In this document: positions 43,525 through 50,675 of the stretch, piece by piece
Layout of the letters: each line of letters opens with the position of its first letter
How positions within the stretch are numbered: position 1 is the first letter of the stretch
NCBI RefSeq assembly: GCF_902168435.1
Contig: NZ_LR656171.1
Span: 1-64,000 of the forward strand
Direction of reading: 5' to 3'
DNA length: 64,000 nt
DNA from: Bacillus marasmi
GTDB lineage: Bacteria > Bacillota > Bacilli > Bacillales > Cytobacillaceae
Notes under the pieces: generated by a model
Seen by the model: the letters and a program-made list of their open reading frames with translations, nothing else
Database searches by the model: none
What the model was told of the DNA's origin: nothing
Made by a program: the position numbers and the translations under genes

Positions 43525-43941
43525 TTACATAAATGATGGCTCTGGCAAACGGTGACCAGTATAAATTGCTTCTCCATCACTATCTTTGTCAAAAATAACT
43601 GTGGTTTCAGGCGTAAACACCAGTACATCTCCAGCTTCTGCAACATATTTGGTACCTTGTAGATCTCGGACAACAATTTTCCCTTTAATAATGACCTTTA
43701 CCTCTAGGTAAGTGTAGGTAAACTCAAAGTCCTCTGAAGGTTGCATTGAAAAATATCCCATAGATAGCGCGTTTTCTTTTGAACAAATCGGTACGTCAAT
43801 AATTTGACTCTTTAGTGCAGGAATCCCTAATAAACCATTCAATTCTTTTTTGACGTAAGTCCCAGCTTTGATTAGTTGGATACCCGGCTCCACGCTTAAA
43901 TAGTTGTACTCGACTGTGTTGGATGCTGTTTTTTTACTCAT
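43525..43941 (-). CDS. Cupin-domain protein
   Basis: 138 residues. The C-terminal 75 residues form a cupin barrel (TYTYLEVKVIIKGKIVVRDLQGTKYVAEAGDVLVFTPET read in parts), similar to EutQ-like cupins; the metal-binding His residues of classic cupins are not obvious. It is first in the cluster that runs to 38696, with GGAGTGG before the ATG. Small cupins often bind or sense the pathway substrate; no more can be said. Confidence 0.75.
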   Translation of the reverse strand: MSKKTASNTVEYNYLSVEPGIQLIKAGTYVKKELNGLLGIPALKSQIIDVPICSKENALSMGYFSMQPSEDFEFTYTYLEVKVIIKGKIVVRDLQGTKYVAEAGDVLVFTPETTVIFDKDSDGEAIYTGHRLPEPSFM

Positions 43942-44259
43942 TTCCCACCACTCCTAGTATGAATTTTACCTATTAATTTCTGAATATTTTTAATATTCTT
44001 ATTAGGTTGACCCTATATTCTCATAAATATCACCAATGCGAAAATCGATTTTCCCAAACAGTGAGATGAATCCAAATAATCTGTAAGAAACCCTCACAAA
44101 AGACCGCATTTTTTTAAAAATTATTACTTCTCGCCAATTCAATGTTAGCTTTCATTACATAATTTTGACTTTTTCTCAATTCCCGAGATTCCTTGCTACA
44201 GCTTTATCTTTATTTATGTAATGATTTATAACACAAAATTAAAAGGAGAGTGAATCTTA
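43942..44259. promoter_or_regulatory. Divergent intergenic region, N-demethylase cluster / unknown gene
   Basis: 318 AT-rich bases between the cupin gene and the divergent unknown gene. It must contain both promoters. No repeat, hairpin or clear operator stood out. Confidence 0.35.
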
Positions 44260-44991
44260 TTGCATACTACTAATTCTCTAAATTTGTCGCAGTTTACATT
44301 TTCAGTAAATAATCATGAAGCCAGCTTTGAAGATATTTTTCCTGATTTTAACGAAACCGACAGAATTGGAATTGTTCTCCGTAGCCCTGGAGGCAGCGCA
44401 GGAGCTAGCAGTTTGCTCATGGCTGCAATTACAAAATTTTATGATTTTCATCGACCTCTATTAGGAGCCGAAAAAGATAAGCTTTGGATTTATCCGGATT
44501 ACTTTGCATTCCATATTAATCATTGGCATATGGATCACTACTGGCTCGATGTTTGGCCGCCCCATAAGGAAGTTATAGTTGAAAACGATCCTGAGCAAAT
44601 ACTCGAGGCGATTAACGATCGAGGTATTACAAGATTGATAGTAGAAGATATGTCACCAAATCAAGCTACCTTTCTTCGTGAAACGGTCACAAACGCCAAA
44701 CTTCGGATTAAAAGCGCATTAGCTTATGCCGCAAATGGTAGAGTGGAAAACGACGATGTTCGGATTCGAAATAGGTCACAAGCTGAAACATACGTTAGAG
44801 ATTCCTTGAAACGAACGAAAGGTATTTCGTCTGAGTTTTATCAAGAAATATGTAACGCAAGAGACGGGTTGGTAGTTGATGATTGGGTGGAGGAAACCTT
44901 TCGAAGAATTAAAGTAGACGATGCGTTGAATATGCTAAGCGATTCGACCGAGCCTGGTCCAACAACTAAGCATTATATTTCGTTATTGTGA
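44260..44991 (+). CDS. Hypothetical protein, 243 aa, divergent from N-demethylase cluster
   Basis: Soluble protein with no signal peptide. It has an aromatic, His-rich stretch FAFHINHWHMDHYWLDVWPPHKEV near residues 85-110, noteworthy as a potential metal or substrate site, and a glycine-rich IVLRSPGGSAGASS near 38. The start is TTG with AAGGAGAG nine bases upstream. It lies between the cupin and the ferredoxin reductase genes but on the opposite strand. I do not recognise the family; a role linked to the cluster is a guess from location. Confidence 0.65.
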   Translation: MHTTNSLNLSQFTFSVNNHEASFEDIFPDFNETDRIGIVLRSPGGSAGASSLLMAAITKFYDFHRPLLGAEKDKLWIYPDYFAFHINHWHMDHYWLDVWPPHKEVIVENDPEQILEAINDRGITRLIVEDMSPNQATFLRETVTNAKLRIKSALAYAANGRVENDDVRIRNRSQAETYVRDSLKRTKGISSEFYQEICNARDGLVVDDWVEETFRRIKVDDALNMLSDSTEPGPTTKHYISLL

Positions 44992-45037
44992 TAATAGTTT
45001 GGTAGTGTCTTGGTTAAGAATTCATAAATGAGGCTAC

Positions 45038-45067
45038 AAAAGCGACCGGATTTACCCGGTCGCTTTT
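45038..45067. terminator. Bidirectional terminator
   Basis: AAAAGCGACCGG (45038-45049) pairs perfectly with CCGGTCGCTTTT (45056-45067). It serves both converging genes. Confidence 0.9.
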
Positions 45068-45088
45068 GATAAGCATATTCAGCTTTCG

Positions 45089-46051
45089 TTAAAGTTTCAA
45101 TATCAAACGATCTGATTTCCCACGCGAAACACATGTGAGAATTACATTCTTTTGATTTTTCTCCTCATCAGAAAGGTACACATCCCGATGGTCAACTGTG
45201 CCCTCCAGAACCTCTAGCTCACAGCTGCCACACCCGCCAATTTTACAGGAGTAAGGAGCATCAACCCCATTTTTTAGAAGAACCTCCAAAAGACTAGCCT
45301 CTGCTCCAACCTGTAAAAGTTGATTACTTTTTGCCAGTTTTACCTCAAATGGATGAGCAGGTCCGAAATCAGGTGGGGAAAACAATTCAAAATGGATGCT
45401 TTTTTCTGGATAGCCGTATGAACGGGCTGAATCTGTAAACTCTCGTACCATCGTTTCCGGGCCACAGAAATAAACATGTGTTCCGATAAGCAGCTTTTTC
45501 ATTATCTCCGGGCTCATGCGACTTTGTTCCTTTGTAAAATAAAAATGAGTCTCATTTGGATAATTTTTCTTAAGCCAATCATAAAAAGTACAGTCTTTTT
45601 GTGAACGTGCTGCATAATGAAGCTCAAATGTCTTTCCTTGTCTTTTTAAATCTGCCGCCATCGCTATAAATGGCGTTATCCCTATTCCGGCTGCAAAGAA
45701 AACATGGTGTTTGGCACTGAAGCTAAGATGGAAATGATTTTTGGGTAGACTTATTTCAAGCCTTGTCCCTTTTCGAACATGATCATGCCAGAACACAGAT
45801 CCCCCTTTTGAAAGTGGATTACGCTGAATAGCAATTTCATAGTAATCAACCTCTTTTGGATGACTGGTTAATGAATAATGACGTTCAATTAGTGCTCCGT
45901 TACTCTCTTCTATATAAGTAGTAATATGAGCACCACCACTGAATCTTGGCAATGGTAAATCTGTTGAGGAAATTAACCGAAATCTTTTCACCTGTGCAGT
46001 TTCTTCAATTACCTCACTTACAACAGCCTCAATAACTCCCTGCTTTCCCAT
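45089..46051 (-). CDS. PDR/VanB-type ferredoxin reductase
   Basis: 320 residues in the order flavin domain (RHYSLTS near residue 58), NAD domain (FFAAGIGITPFIAMA near 117, YFCGPETM near 197) and C-terminal plant-type [2Fe-2S] domain with C-KIGG-C-GS-C near 280 and a fourth Cys in ILTCVSRG. These reductases feed electrons from NAD(P)H to Rieske or heme oxygenases and demethylases. It is 3 kb from the DUF3445 gene and would be the natural electron donor, similar to reductase subunits of dimethylamine monooxygenase. GGGGAGGA precedes the ATG. Confidence 0.87.
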   Translation of the reverse strand: MGKQGVIEAVVSEVIEETAQVKRFRLISSTDLPLPRFSGGAHITTYIEESNGALIERHYSLTSHPKEVDYYEIAIQRNPLSKGGSVFWHDHVRKGTRLEISLPKNHFHLSFSAKHHVFFAAGIGITPFIAMAADLKRQGKTFELHYAARSQKDCTFYDWLKKNYPNETHFYFTKEQSRMSPEIMKKLLIGTHVYFCGPETMVREFTDSARSYGYPEKSIHFELFSPPDFGPAHPFEVKLAKSNQLLQVGAEASLLEVLLKNGVDAPYSCKIGGCGSCELEVLEGTVDHRDVYLSDEEKNQKNVILTCVSRGKSDRLILKL

Positions 46052-46164
46052 GTCAACTTCCTCCCCTATATCAAAAAACCCTTCTTATATGAGTATCTTT
46101 TCAAAAATTAAAAACTGAAACAAGCGAATCTTCTCAAATATTAAGATGAAAAAACATTTCAACA

Positions 46165-46230
46165 CAGTAAAGCGGTGGGGGACAGTCCCCCACCGCTTTG
46201 CTGTGGCAGAGGATCGCAGTCCTCTGCCAC
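46165..46230. repeat. REP-like palindrome with second adjoining hairpin
   Basis: 46165-46203 is a near-perfect palindrome built on GCGGTGGGGGA-CAG-TCCCCCACCGC. Directly after it GTGGCAGAGGA (46203-46213) pairs with TCCTCTGCCAC (46220-46230). Together they lie downstream of the tryptophanase-family gene and may act as its terminator, without a T-tract. Confidence 0.75.
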
Positions 46231-46247
46231 ATTTATTTATCTAAGAT

Positions 46248-47699
46248 TTACAAACTATCGCCAAAGTCGGCTCTGAATTTGGCGACTAATTCTGTTTGCC
46301 AGTCGGAAGTCGTCGTTAATTTTCCAAAGAAAAATCGTAATACACTAGGCTCATCCACAAACTTCAAACCGCCGATTAAATGGCGATTTTCATAAAGCCA
46401 AGCCACACGGTCCACAGCATATTTTACTTGAGAAAGTGTGAACACGCGACGAGGCATCGCTAAGCGAACCAATTCCATTTGCGATAATGTCTCATTACCA
46501 TCTTCGTCTCTTTGTTCTGACAAGGTGCCGCGTTCCATTCCACGTACACCACTGACAATATACAATGCTGCAGCAAGGGCACCCGCTGGATATTCTGTTT
46601 GTGGTATGTGCTCCACAAATTTCGAAGCATTGATATGGCAGCCTAAACCACCAGCCGGAGTTACAACGGGAACGCCTCTTTTTAACAATTCTTCAGTCAT
46701 ATAGGCAATAAATTGCGGCCCTTGATTGATCATCTCGATATCCATCGTCTCTTCCAGACCAACCGTTAATGCTTCCATTTCGCGAACAGACATCCCACCA
46801 TAGGTTAGGAAGCCTTCATAAAGCGTGATATATTCGCGCATTTTCATGTAAAGATCTTTTCGACTTGTGCAAATACCGCCACCACGTGCACTGCCTAATT
46901 TTCGAGCAGAGAAATAAATAATATCAGAAAGGTCCGCAATATCTCGGGTAATTTCTCTAATGCTCTTGTCCTTATAAGCTTCTTCTCTTTCTTTAATAAA
47001 ATAAAGATTATCTGCTAATAAGCTCGCATCTAGTACAAGCATAATCCCATGCTCGTCACAAACTTTACGAACCTCACGCATATTTTCAACGGCATAAGGC
47101 TGTCCGCCAATTAAGTTCGTACCAGCTTCAAAGCGAACAAAAGCAATTTTATCAGCACCATTTGTTTCAATCAGGTCAGTTAGTTTAGCAATACTCATAT
47201 TCCCTTTAAACAAGTTCGTGCTTTCCGTATTTAAAGCTTCATCCATAAAAATTTCTTCAACTCGGCCACCGTTTAAAACAATATGCGCCTTAGTTGTCGT
47301 AAAGTGATAGTTCATCGGCACAATCGAGCCTTTTGTTACGAAGGCTTGTGAAATGATATTCTCACAGGCACGACCTTGGTGTGCTGGAAGGAAATATTCC
47401 TTCCCAAAGATTTCTTTTAGTTTATTTTCTAGCTTTGTGAAAGTAGCTGAACCAGCATAGCTGTCATCGGCCTCTAACATAGCAGCCTGCTGTTTGTCGC
47501 TCATCGCATTAACACCGCTATCAGTAAGCATATCCATAAATACATCGACATTTTTTAATAAAAACGTATTGTAGCCCGCATCCTCCATCGCTTCGAGACG
47601 GCGTTCAATCGGCGGTAAGTTTAACTTTTGAACAATCCGCACTTTGTGCATCTCTAAAGGCACATTTTCCCCTGAATAAAACTTAACTTTTGACATCAT
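46248..47699 (-). CDS. Beta-eliminating lyase, tryptophanase/tyrosine phenol-lyase family
   Basis: 483 residues, PLP-dependent. The Schiff-base Lys is in IYFSARKLGSARGGG, and YEGFLTYGGMSVREMEAL matches the family. The C-terminal segment GVRGMERGTLS has Arg where, as I recall, tyrosine phenol-lyase has its specificity Arg and tryptophanase has a hydrophobic residue; VLRFFFGKL has Phe where tryptophanase has His. This tilts towards tyrosine phenol-lyase-like specificity, but residue positions are recalled rather than aligned. It releases pyruvate, ammonia and indole or phenol. GGAG lies seven bases before the ATG. Confidence 0.82.
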   Translation of the reverse strand: MMSKVKFYSGENVPLEMHKVRIVQKLNLPPIERRLEAMEDAGYNTFLLKNVDVFMDMLTDSGVNAMSDKQQAAMLEADDSYAGSATFTKLENKLKEIFGKEYFLPAHQGRACENIISQAFVTKGSIVPMNYHFTTTKAHIVLNGGRVEEIFMDEALNTESTNLFKGNMSIAKLTDLIETNGADKIAFVRFEAGTNLIGGQPYAVENMREVRKVCDEHGIMLVLDASLLADNLYFIKEREEAYKDKSIREITRDIADLSDIIYFSARKLGSARGGGICTSRKDLYMKMREYITLYEGFLTYGGMSVREMEALTVGLEETMDIEMINQGPQFIAYMTEELLKRGVPVVTPAGGLGCHINASKFVEHIPQTEYPAGALAAALYIVSGVRGMERGTLSEQRDEDGNETLSQMELVRLAMPRRVFTLSQVKYAVDRVAWLYENRHLIGGLKFVDEPSVLRFFFGKLTTTSDWQTELVAKFRADFGDSL

Positions 47700-47917
47700 T
47701 TCCCCACTCCTACTTATTTATCGTTATGCCGAATCCGGATGTAAGGTATTCAATGAATCGTCATTTAAGCAAACCAATCGATGTTTTTCTAAAATAATTG
47801 TTTTTATTACCCAACCGCTTTAAAGCGTTTTGGCGCAAAACCCTCGACACCATTCTACAATATTTTTGAAATTTTTAAAAGACTCAAATAATACACAATC
47901 ACTTTCTACTACAGAAA

Positions 47918-47960
47918 CGCAGTAAAGCGGTGGGGGACAGTCCCCCACCGCTTTACTGCG
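47918..47960. repeat. REP-like perfect palindrome, full copy
   Basis: A 20-base arm beginning CGCAGTAAAGCGG and its exact complement flank a CAG centre. It is the fullest copy of the element also seen at 168-194 and 46165-46203. The last two codons and stop of the encapsulin-associated ferredoxin lie inside it. Confidence 0.85.
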
Positions 47961-48312
47961 CTGATGCTTGGCAGGCTAGTCGATAGCCTTTTTGGACGAG
48001 GCTTTCGAGTTTTTTTGCCTCTGCTTGATTTGGCTGTGTTAGATAGGATTGCCCATTAACAATTCTTAGCGTACATTTGCCACACGTGCCCTTTTTGCAC
48101 TTATAATCCAACCCTACGCCGCTCTCGAGCGCCGCTTCAAGGATATTTTGACCAGGATATATTTCAAATTTGAAATAGTTCTGCTTTTGTTCAATTTCCA
48201 AGATCCGTTTTAATTCCTTGAATTTGTTTTTAGTAATGACAATGGATTTACTTTGTGTTGAAGGCTTTCTTACTCCCGGTTTTAATGAACCAATCGTTAA
48301 TTTTTTCTCCAA
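47953..48312 (-). CDS. [2Fe-2S] ferredoxin with N-terminal encapsulin targeting peptide
   Basis: About 119 residues. C-KKGT-C-GK-C near residue 75 and a final Cys in RLACQA are plant-type ferredoxin ligands. The N-terminus reads KKLTIGSLKPG, nearly the same as the LTVGSLKH tail of the IMEF cargo at 49907, so this protein should also be loaded into the encapsulin shell. A 2Fe-2S ferredoxin has been reported as a cargo in Firmicute IMEF systems, where it may release stored iron by reduction. GGAGGG abuts an ATG at 48318; the TTG at 48310-48312, six bases away, is the better start. Two Fur boxes lie upstream. Confidence 0.85.
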   Translation of the reverse strand: MEKKLTIGSLKPGVRKPSTQSKSIVITKNKFKELKRILEIEQKQNYFKFEIYPGQNILEAALESGVGLDYKCKKGTCGKCTLRIVNGQSYLTQPNQAEAKKLESLVQKGYRLACQASAQ

Positions 48313-48370
48313 TCTCATCCCTCCATTTTCACAAAATAAATTATTAACAAAATCGACACCATTAATTGTA

Positions 48371-48431
48371 TTGACTGATAATGATTATCATTGTAGAATA
48401 AAGCCATACTTGAAAATGATAACGGTTATCA
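48371..48431. promoter_or_regulatory. Two Fur boxes with overlapping SigA promoter
   Basis: TGATAATGATTATCA (48376-48390) is a perfect 7-1-7 Fur box, and TGATAACGGTTATCA (48417-48431) is a second one. The first lies in the 17-base spacer of a plus-strand promoter TTGACT (48371-48376)/TAGAAT (48394-48399) that drives the unknown gene at 48489. The sites also lie upstream of the ferredoxin gene on the minus strand, so iron should repress both. Confidence 0.85.
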
Positions 48432-48488
48432 CTGATAAAACTTAAATTTTATTTAAAAAAATCTATCCTCTCATAGGAGGCTGACAAC

Positions 48489-48953
48489 ATGAAATTTCAA
48501 ATCAATGGTTTAAAGGATATTCATAAAGTGATTGTAAACGAACGCAAAGTTGGTGGTGCAATCGAGGTTGAAACTCTTCGTCTTCGCACTGGTGAAACCT
48601 ACCACCATGCAGTCATTACGAATATCGATTATATTGGTCTTTCAATTTATTCTATCGGCTTCGTCACAGCCGATGGACAAAACCTAATCATCAATATTTC
48701 AGAGCTTGGTTTACTTCATGAACCAAAGCACAAAAAAATATTTGAACTAAATAATGAAGCCTATAAGCAAATGAAAACGATGGATAAATTGAGATACCTA
48801 AAGCGCTTATTTGAAGTAAATGAAGGCAGCCCAACTCCTATTTTCCGTGAGGAAGCAAAAATGATTATTGATGATATTGGTCTACCAGTAGCTAATAAAG
48901 AAGTTGATACGACTATTGTCTATCCTGATAAGAAATTAGTATCTATTGCATAA
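48489..48953 (+). CDS. Fur-controlled protein of unknown function in the encapsulin locus
   Basis: 154 residues, soluble. The first 85 residues look beta-rich (KVIVNERKVGGAIEV, TYHHAVITNIDYIGLSIYSIGFV); the rest is helical. No cysteine and no encapsulin targeting motif are present, so it is probably not a cargo. TAGGAGG lies eight bases before the ATG. A consensus promoter overlapped by a Fur box lies 90 bases upstream, and the gene is between the ferredoxin and the shell gene. It may help iron release, uptake or sensing, which is inference. I do not recognise the family. Confidence 0.8.
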   Translation: MKFQINGLKDIHKVIVNERKVGGAIEVETLRLRTGETYHHAVITNIDYIGLSIYSIGFVTADGQNLIINISELGLLHEPKHKKIFELNNEAYKQMKTMDKLRYLKRLFEVNEGSPTPIFREEAKMIIDDIGLPVANKEVDTTIVYPDKKLVSIA

Positions 48954-48963
48954 AATAATATAA

Positions 48964-48995
48964 AAGAGGCTGCCAAGAGGTCAGCCTCTTTTTTT
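48964..48995. terminator. Rho-independent terminator
   Basis: AAGAGGCTG (48964-48972) pairs with CAGCCTCTT (48982-48990), then a run of T. It ends the plus-strand unknown gene and lies between it and the converging encapsulin gene. Confidence 0.88.
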
Positions 48996-49040
48996 GCGAA
49001 TTGATTTCACCCCTAAACGAGCCGCTTCCGCTTTTCGCTA

Positions 49041-49889
49041 TTACTCATTAAAATCTTCCAATGTACAGATGGCTGTCGGGCGTTTGATTCTTGGGACGAT
49101 TGCTTCATAGACACGGAAGTGATAATTCATATTATCCAAGTCTAAAAAGACTGTATCAAAGTCGCTTGCAATCGCTAAATCTAGGTTTTGTTTACCTGCA
49201 TCGACTACAACTCCTGTACCGCTTTTGATCATCGGAGACTGGTACACACCAGCTGTCATTAATTCACGAATATGCTCAATTTCAAGCACATGTGTGCCTT
49301 GATGAACACGGTGCACAAGCGCATACAATTCCGGTGATAACACAAGCGCGTAAGGACCTGTATGTCCCATTCTCAGTAACTTATTGCGCGCTTCCACGAC
49401 ATCGCTAAACGCATTTCCGGATTCCATCCAATCACTACGAATATGAGACAACTTCCCCTTCACATTCATAATGCCTTGAATATGAAATTCCTTGGAGCCA
49501 TTAAAAATGATATCATCCTCAAGCAAAGCACATTGTTGTGCTGCATTGGCTGATGCAGAAAAATCAATTGGGCTTCTTAACGTTTTTGCCTGCTGAATAT
49601 CACGCCAATATAAAACAAAATCCTTATACAGCATCGGAATCGTTAATGTGACACGACGCGTGGGTACCGATAATTCTGAGTCCTCTCCATGAAAACTTAT
49701 CGCACCTGATTCTGGATTCTCGTAAATATCATTTGTTACTGATTGAACCCCTTCTCCAAGCGGGCCATATATATCAATAAATCTTCTTCCTACTAATTGC
49801 TTCTTTACACTTTCAAATACAGTTTGTTCAAGTTCATGCCATTCCTCTTTCAACAATGGTGCTTCTGGAAATGCTATTGTTTTGTCCAT
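49041..49889 (-). CDS. enc: Encapsulin shell protein (family 1, IMEF type)
   Basis: 282 residues with HK97-type capsid fold. LKEEWHELEQTVFESVKKQLVGRRFIDI (start of the N-arm and first helix), GPLGEGVQ and the P-domain/A-domain order are those of linocin-like encapsulins. The length and the IMEF gene next to it match the large iron-storing compartments of Bacillaceae (the Quasibacillus thermotolerans type, 240 subunits). AGGAG lies eight bases before the ATG at 49887-49889; the GTG at 49898 is rejected. It follows the IMEF gene by 17 bases in the same transcript. Confidence 0.93.
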   Translation of the reverse strand: MDKTIAFPEAPLLKEEWHELEQTVFESVKKQLVGRRFIDIYGPLGEGVQSVTNDIYENPESGAISFHGEDSELSVPTRRVTLTIPMLYKDFVLYWRDIQQAKTLRSPIDFSASANAAQQCALLEDDIIFNGSKEFHIQGIMNVKGKLSHIRSDWMESGNAFSDVVEARNKLLRMGHTGPYALVLSPELYALVHRVHQGTHVLEIEHIRELMTAGVYQSPMIKSGTGVVVDAGKQNLDLAIASDFDTVFLDLDNMNYHFRVYEAIVPRIKRPTAICTLEDFNE

Positions 49890-49906
49890 ATCGTTCACTC
49901 CTATTA

Positions 49907-50551
49907 TTAATGCTTCAAGCTACCTACAGTTAAGCCTTTTTTCGCATAAGGTTGGGATACACCAGAAACATTCTGTTCTAAAGCTTTAGTTCCCGTACTT
50001 TGGTGTTGATGTTCATGATCATGATCATGGTCATGTTCTCCGGCATATGCAGCAATTTTTAATTGCTCACTTATTCCCTCTTTTTCATCAGTCGGAATAG
50101 AGGTATTAAATTGGATACCACCCTTAAATTCTTGATTCAGTGTATCCAAAATCCCCTTCATGCGTTGATAATCCTCGTATGTAAAATCTCTAAGCTCCTG
50201 GATTTTTGGTTCAAATTCTGTTCCTTTAAATTGAAAAAGTGACAAGTCTAAATGCTCGAGAAAATTGTGTAAGCCAAACTTCTCCAAACTAATATCCTGA
50301 AGCAGATGGAGAAAATCTCCATGTTTTTCAGTCAGATTAATTCCTTCAGATACAATTTGTTCCAATTTTGGCATGAGCAGATTTAAACGATCATCGCGGT
50401 GATCCTCTTCTTCATAAATATGGTGCCAATACAGACGCTCGTGGTCATCGGTAGCATTATCGATGATAGGTGTGATCATTCCTTTGAAATCAGTTAAAGC
50501 GTTTCTAGTTCTTTGAAAGATTGAATCCATTTCAGAAAATGTTGATTCCAA
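49907..50551 (-). CDS. IMEF iron-mineralising encapsulin cargo
   Basis: 214 residues of ferritin-like helices with Glu/His-rich segments (YWHHIYEEEDHRDDR near 41-55). Residues 173-184 are a His/Asp run, and residues 206-213 (GLTVGSLK) are the C-terminal targeting peptide that docks inside the shell. IMEF proteins oxidise and mineralise iron in the compartment. The start is TTG at 50549-50551 with GGAGG ten bases upstream. A palindrome precedes the ribosome site. No Fur box was seen here, unlike the ferredoxin promoter. Confidence 0.93.
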   Translation of the reverse strand: MESTFSEMDSIFQRTRNALTDFKGMITPIIDNATDDHERLYWHHIYEEEDHRDDRLNLLMPKLEQIVSEGINLTEKHGDFLHLLQDISLEKFGLHNFLEHLDLSLFQFKGTEFEPKIQELRDFTYEDYQRMKGILDTLNQEFKGGIQFNTSIPTDEKEGISEQLKIAAYAGEHDHDHDHEHQHQSTGTKALEQNVSGVSQPYAKKGLTVGSLKH

Positions 50552-50566
50552 ACCCTATTCCCCTCC

Positions 50567-50587
50567 GCTAATAAAATGGTTATTAGC
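50567..50587. promoter_or_regulatory. Palindrome upstream of the IMEF gene
   Basis: GCTAATAA and TTATTAGC form a perfect 8-base inverted repeat around AATGG, directly beside the IMEF ribosome site. It may be an operator or a leader hairpin; the binding factor is unknown. Confidence 0.45.
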
Positions 50588-50593
50588 AAATAT

Positions 50594-50624
50594 AGCCAAG
50601 ATTTTATGAAAATAAACCTTGGCT
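50594..50624 (-). terminator. Probable terminator after the MFS gene
   Basis: AGCCAAG (50594-50600) and CTTGGCT (50618-50624) pair, extended by A/T pairs. The T-tract on the minus strand is poor, so the call is tentative. Confidence 0.4.
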
Positions 50625-50675
50625 TTCGACGCTATTTCAAAACGTTTTTTCAATTATTTAAAAGAAGCTAACCAC

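Noticed and set aside
47817-47830. Catabolite-repression (cre) site upstream of the tryptophanase-family gene
   Set aside because: The CGCTTTAAAGCG palindrome does not match the cre consensus at several required positions.
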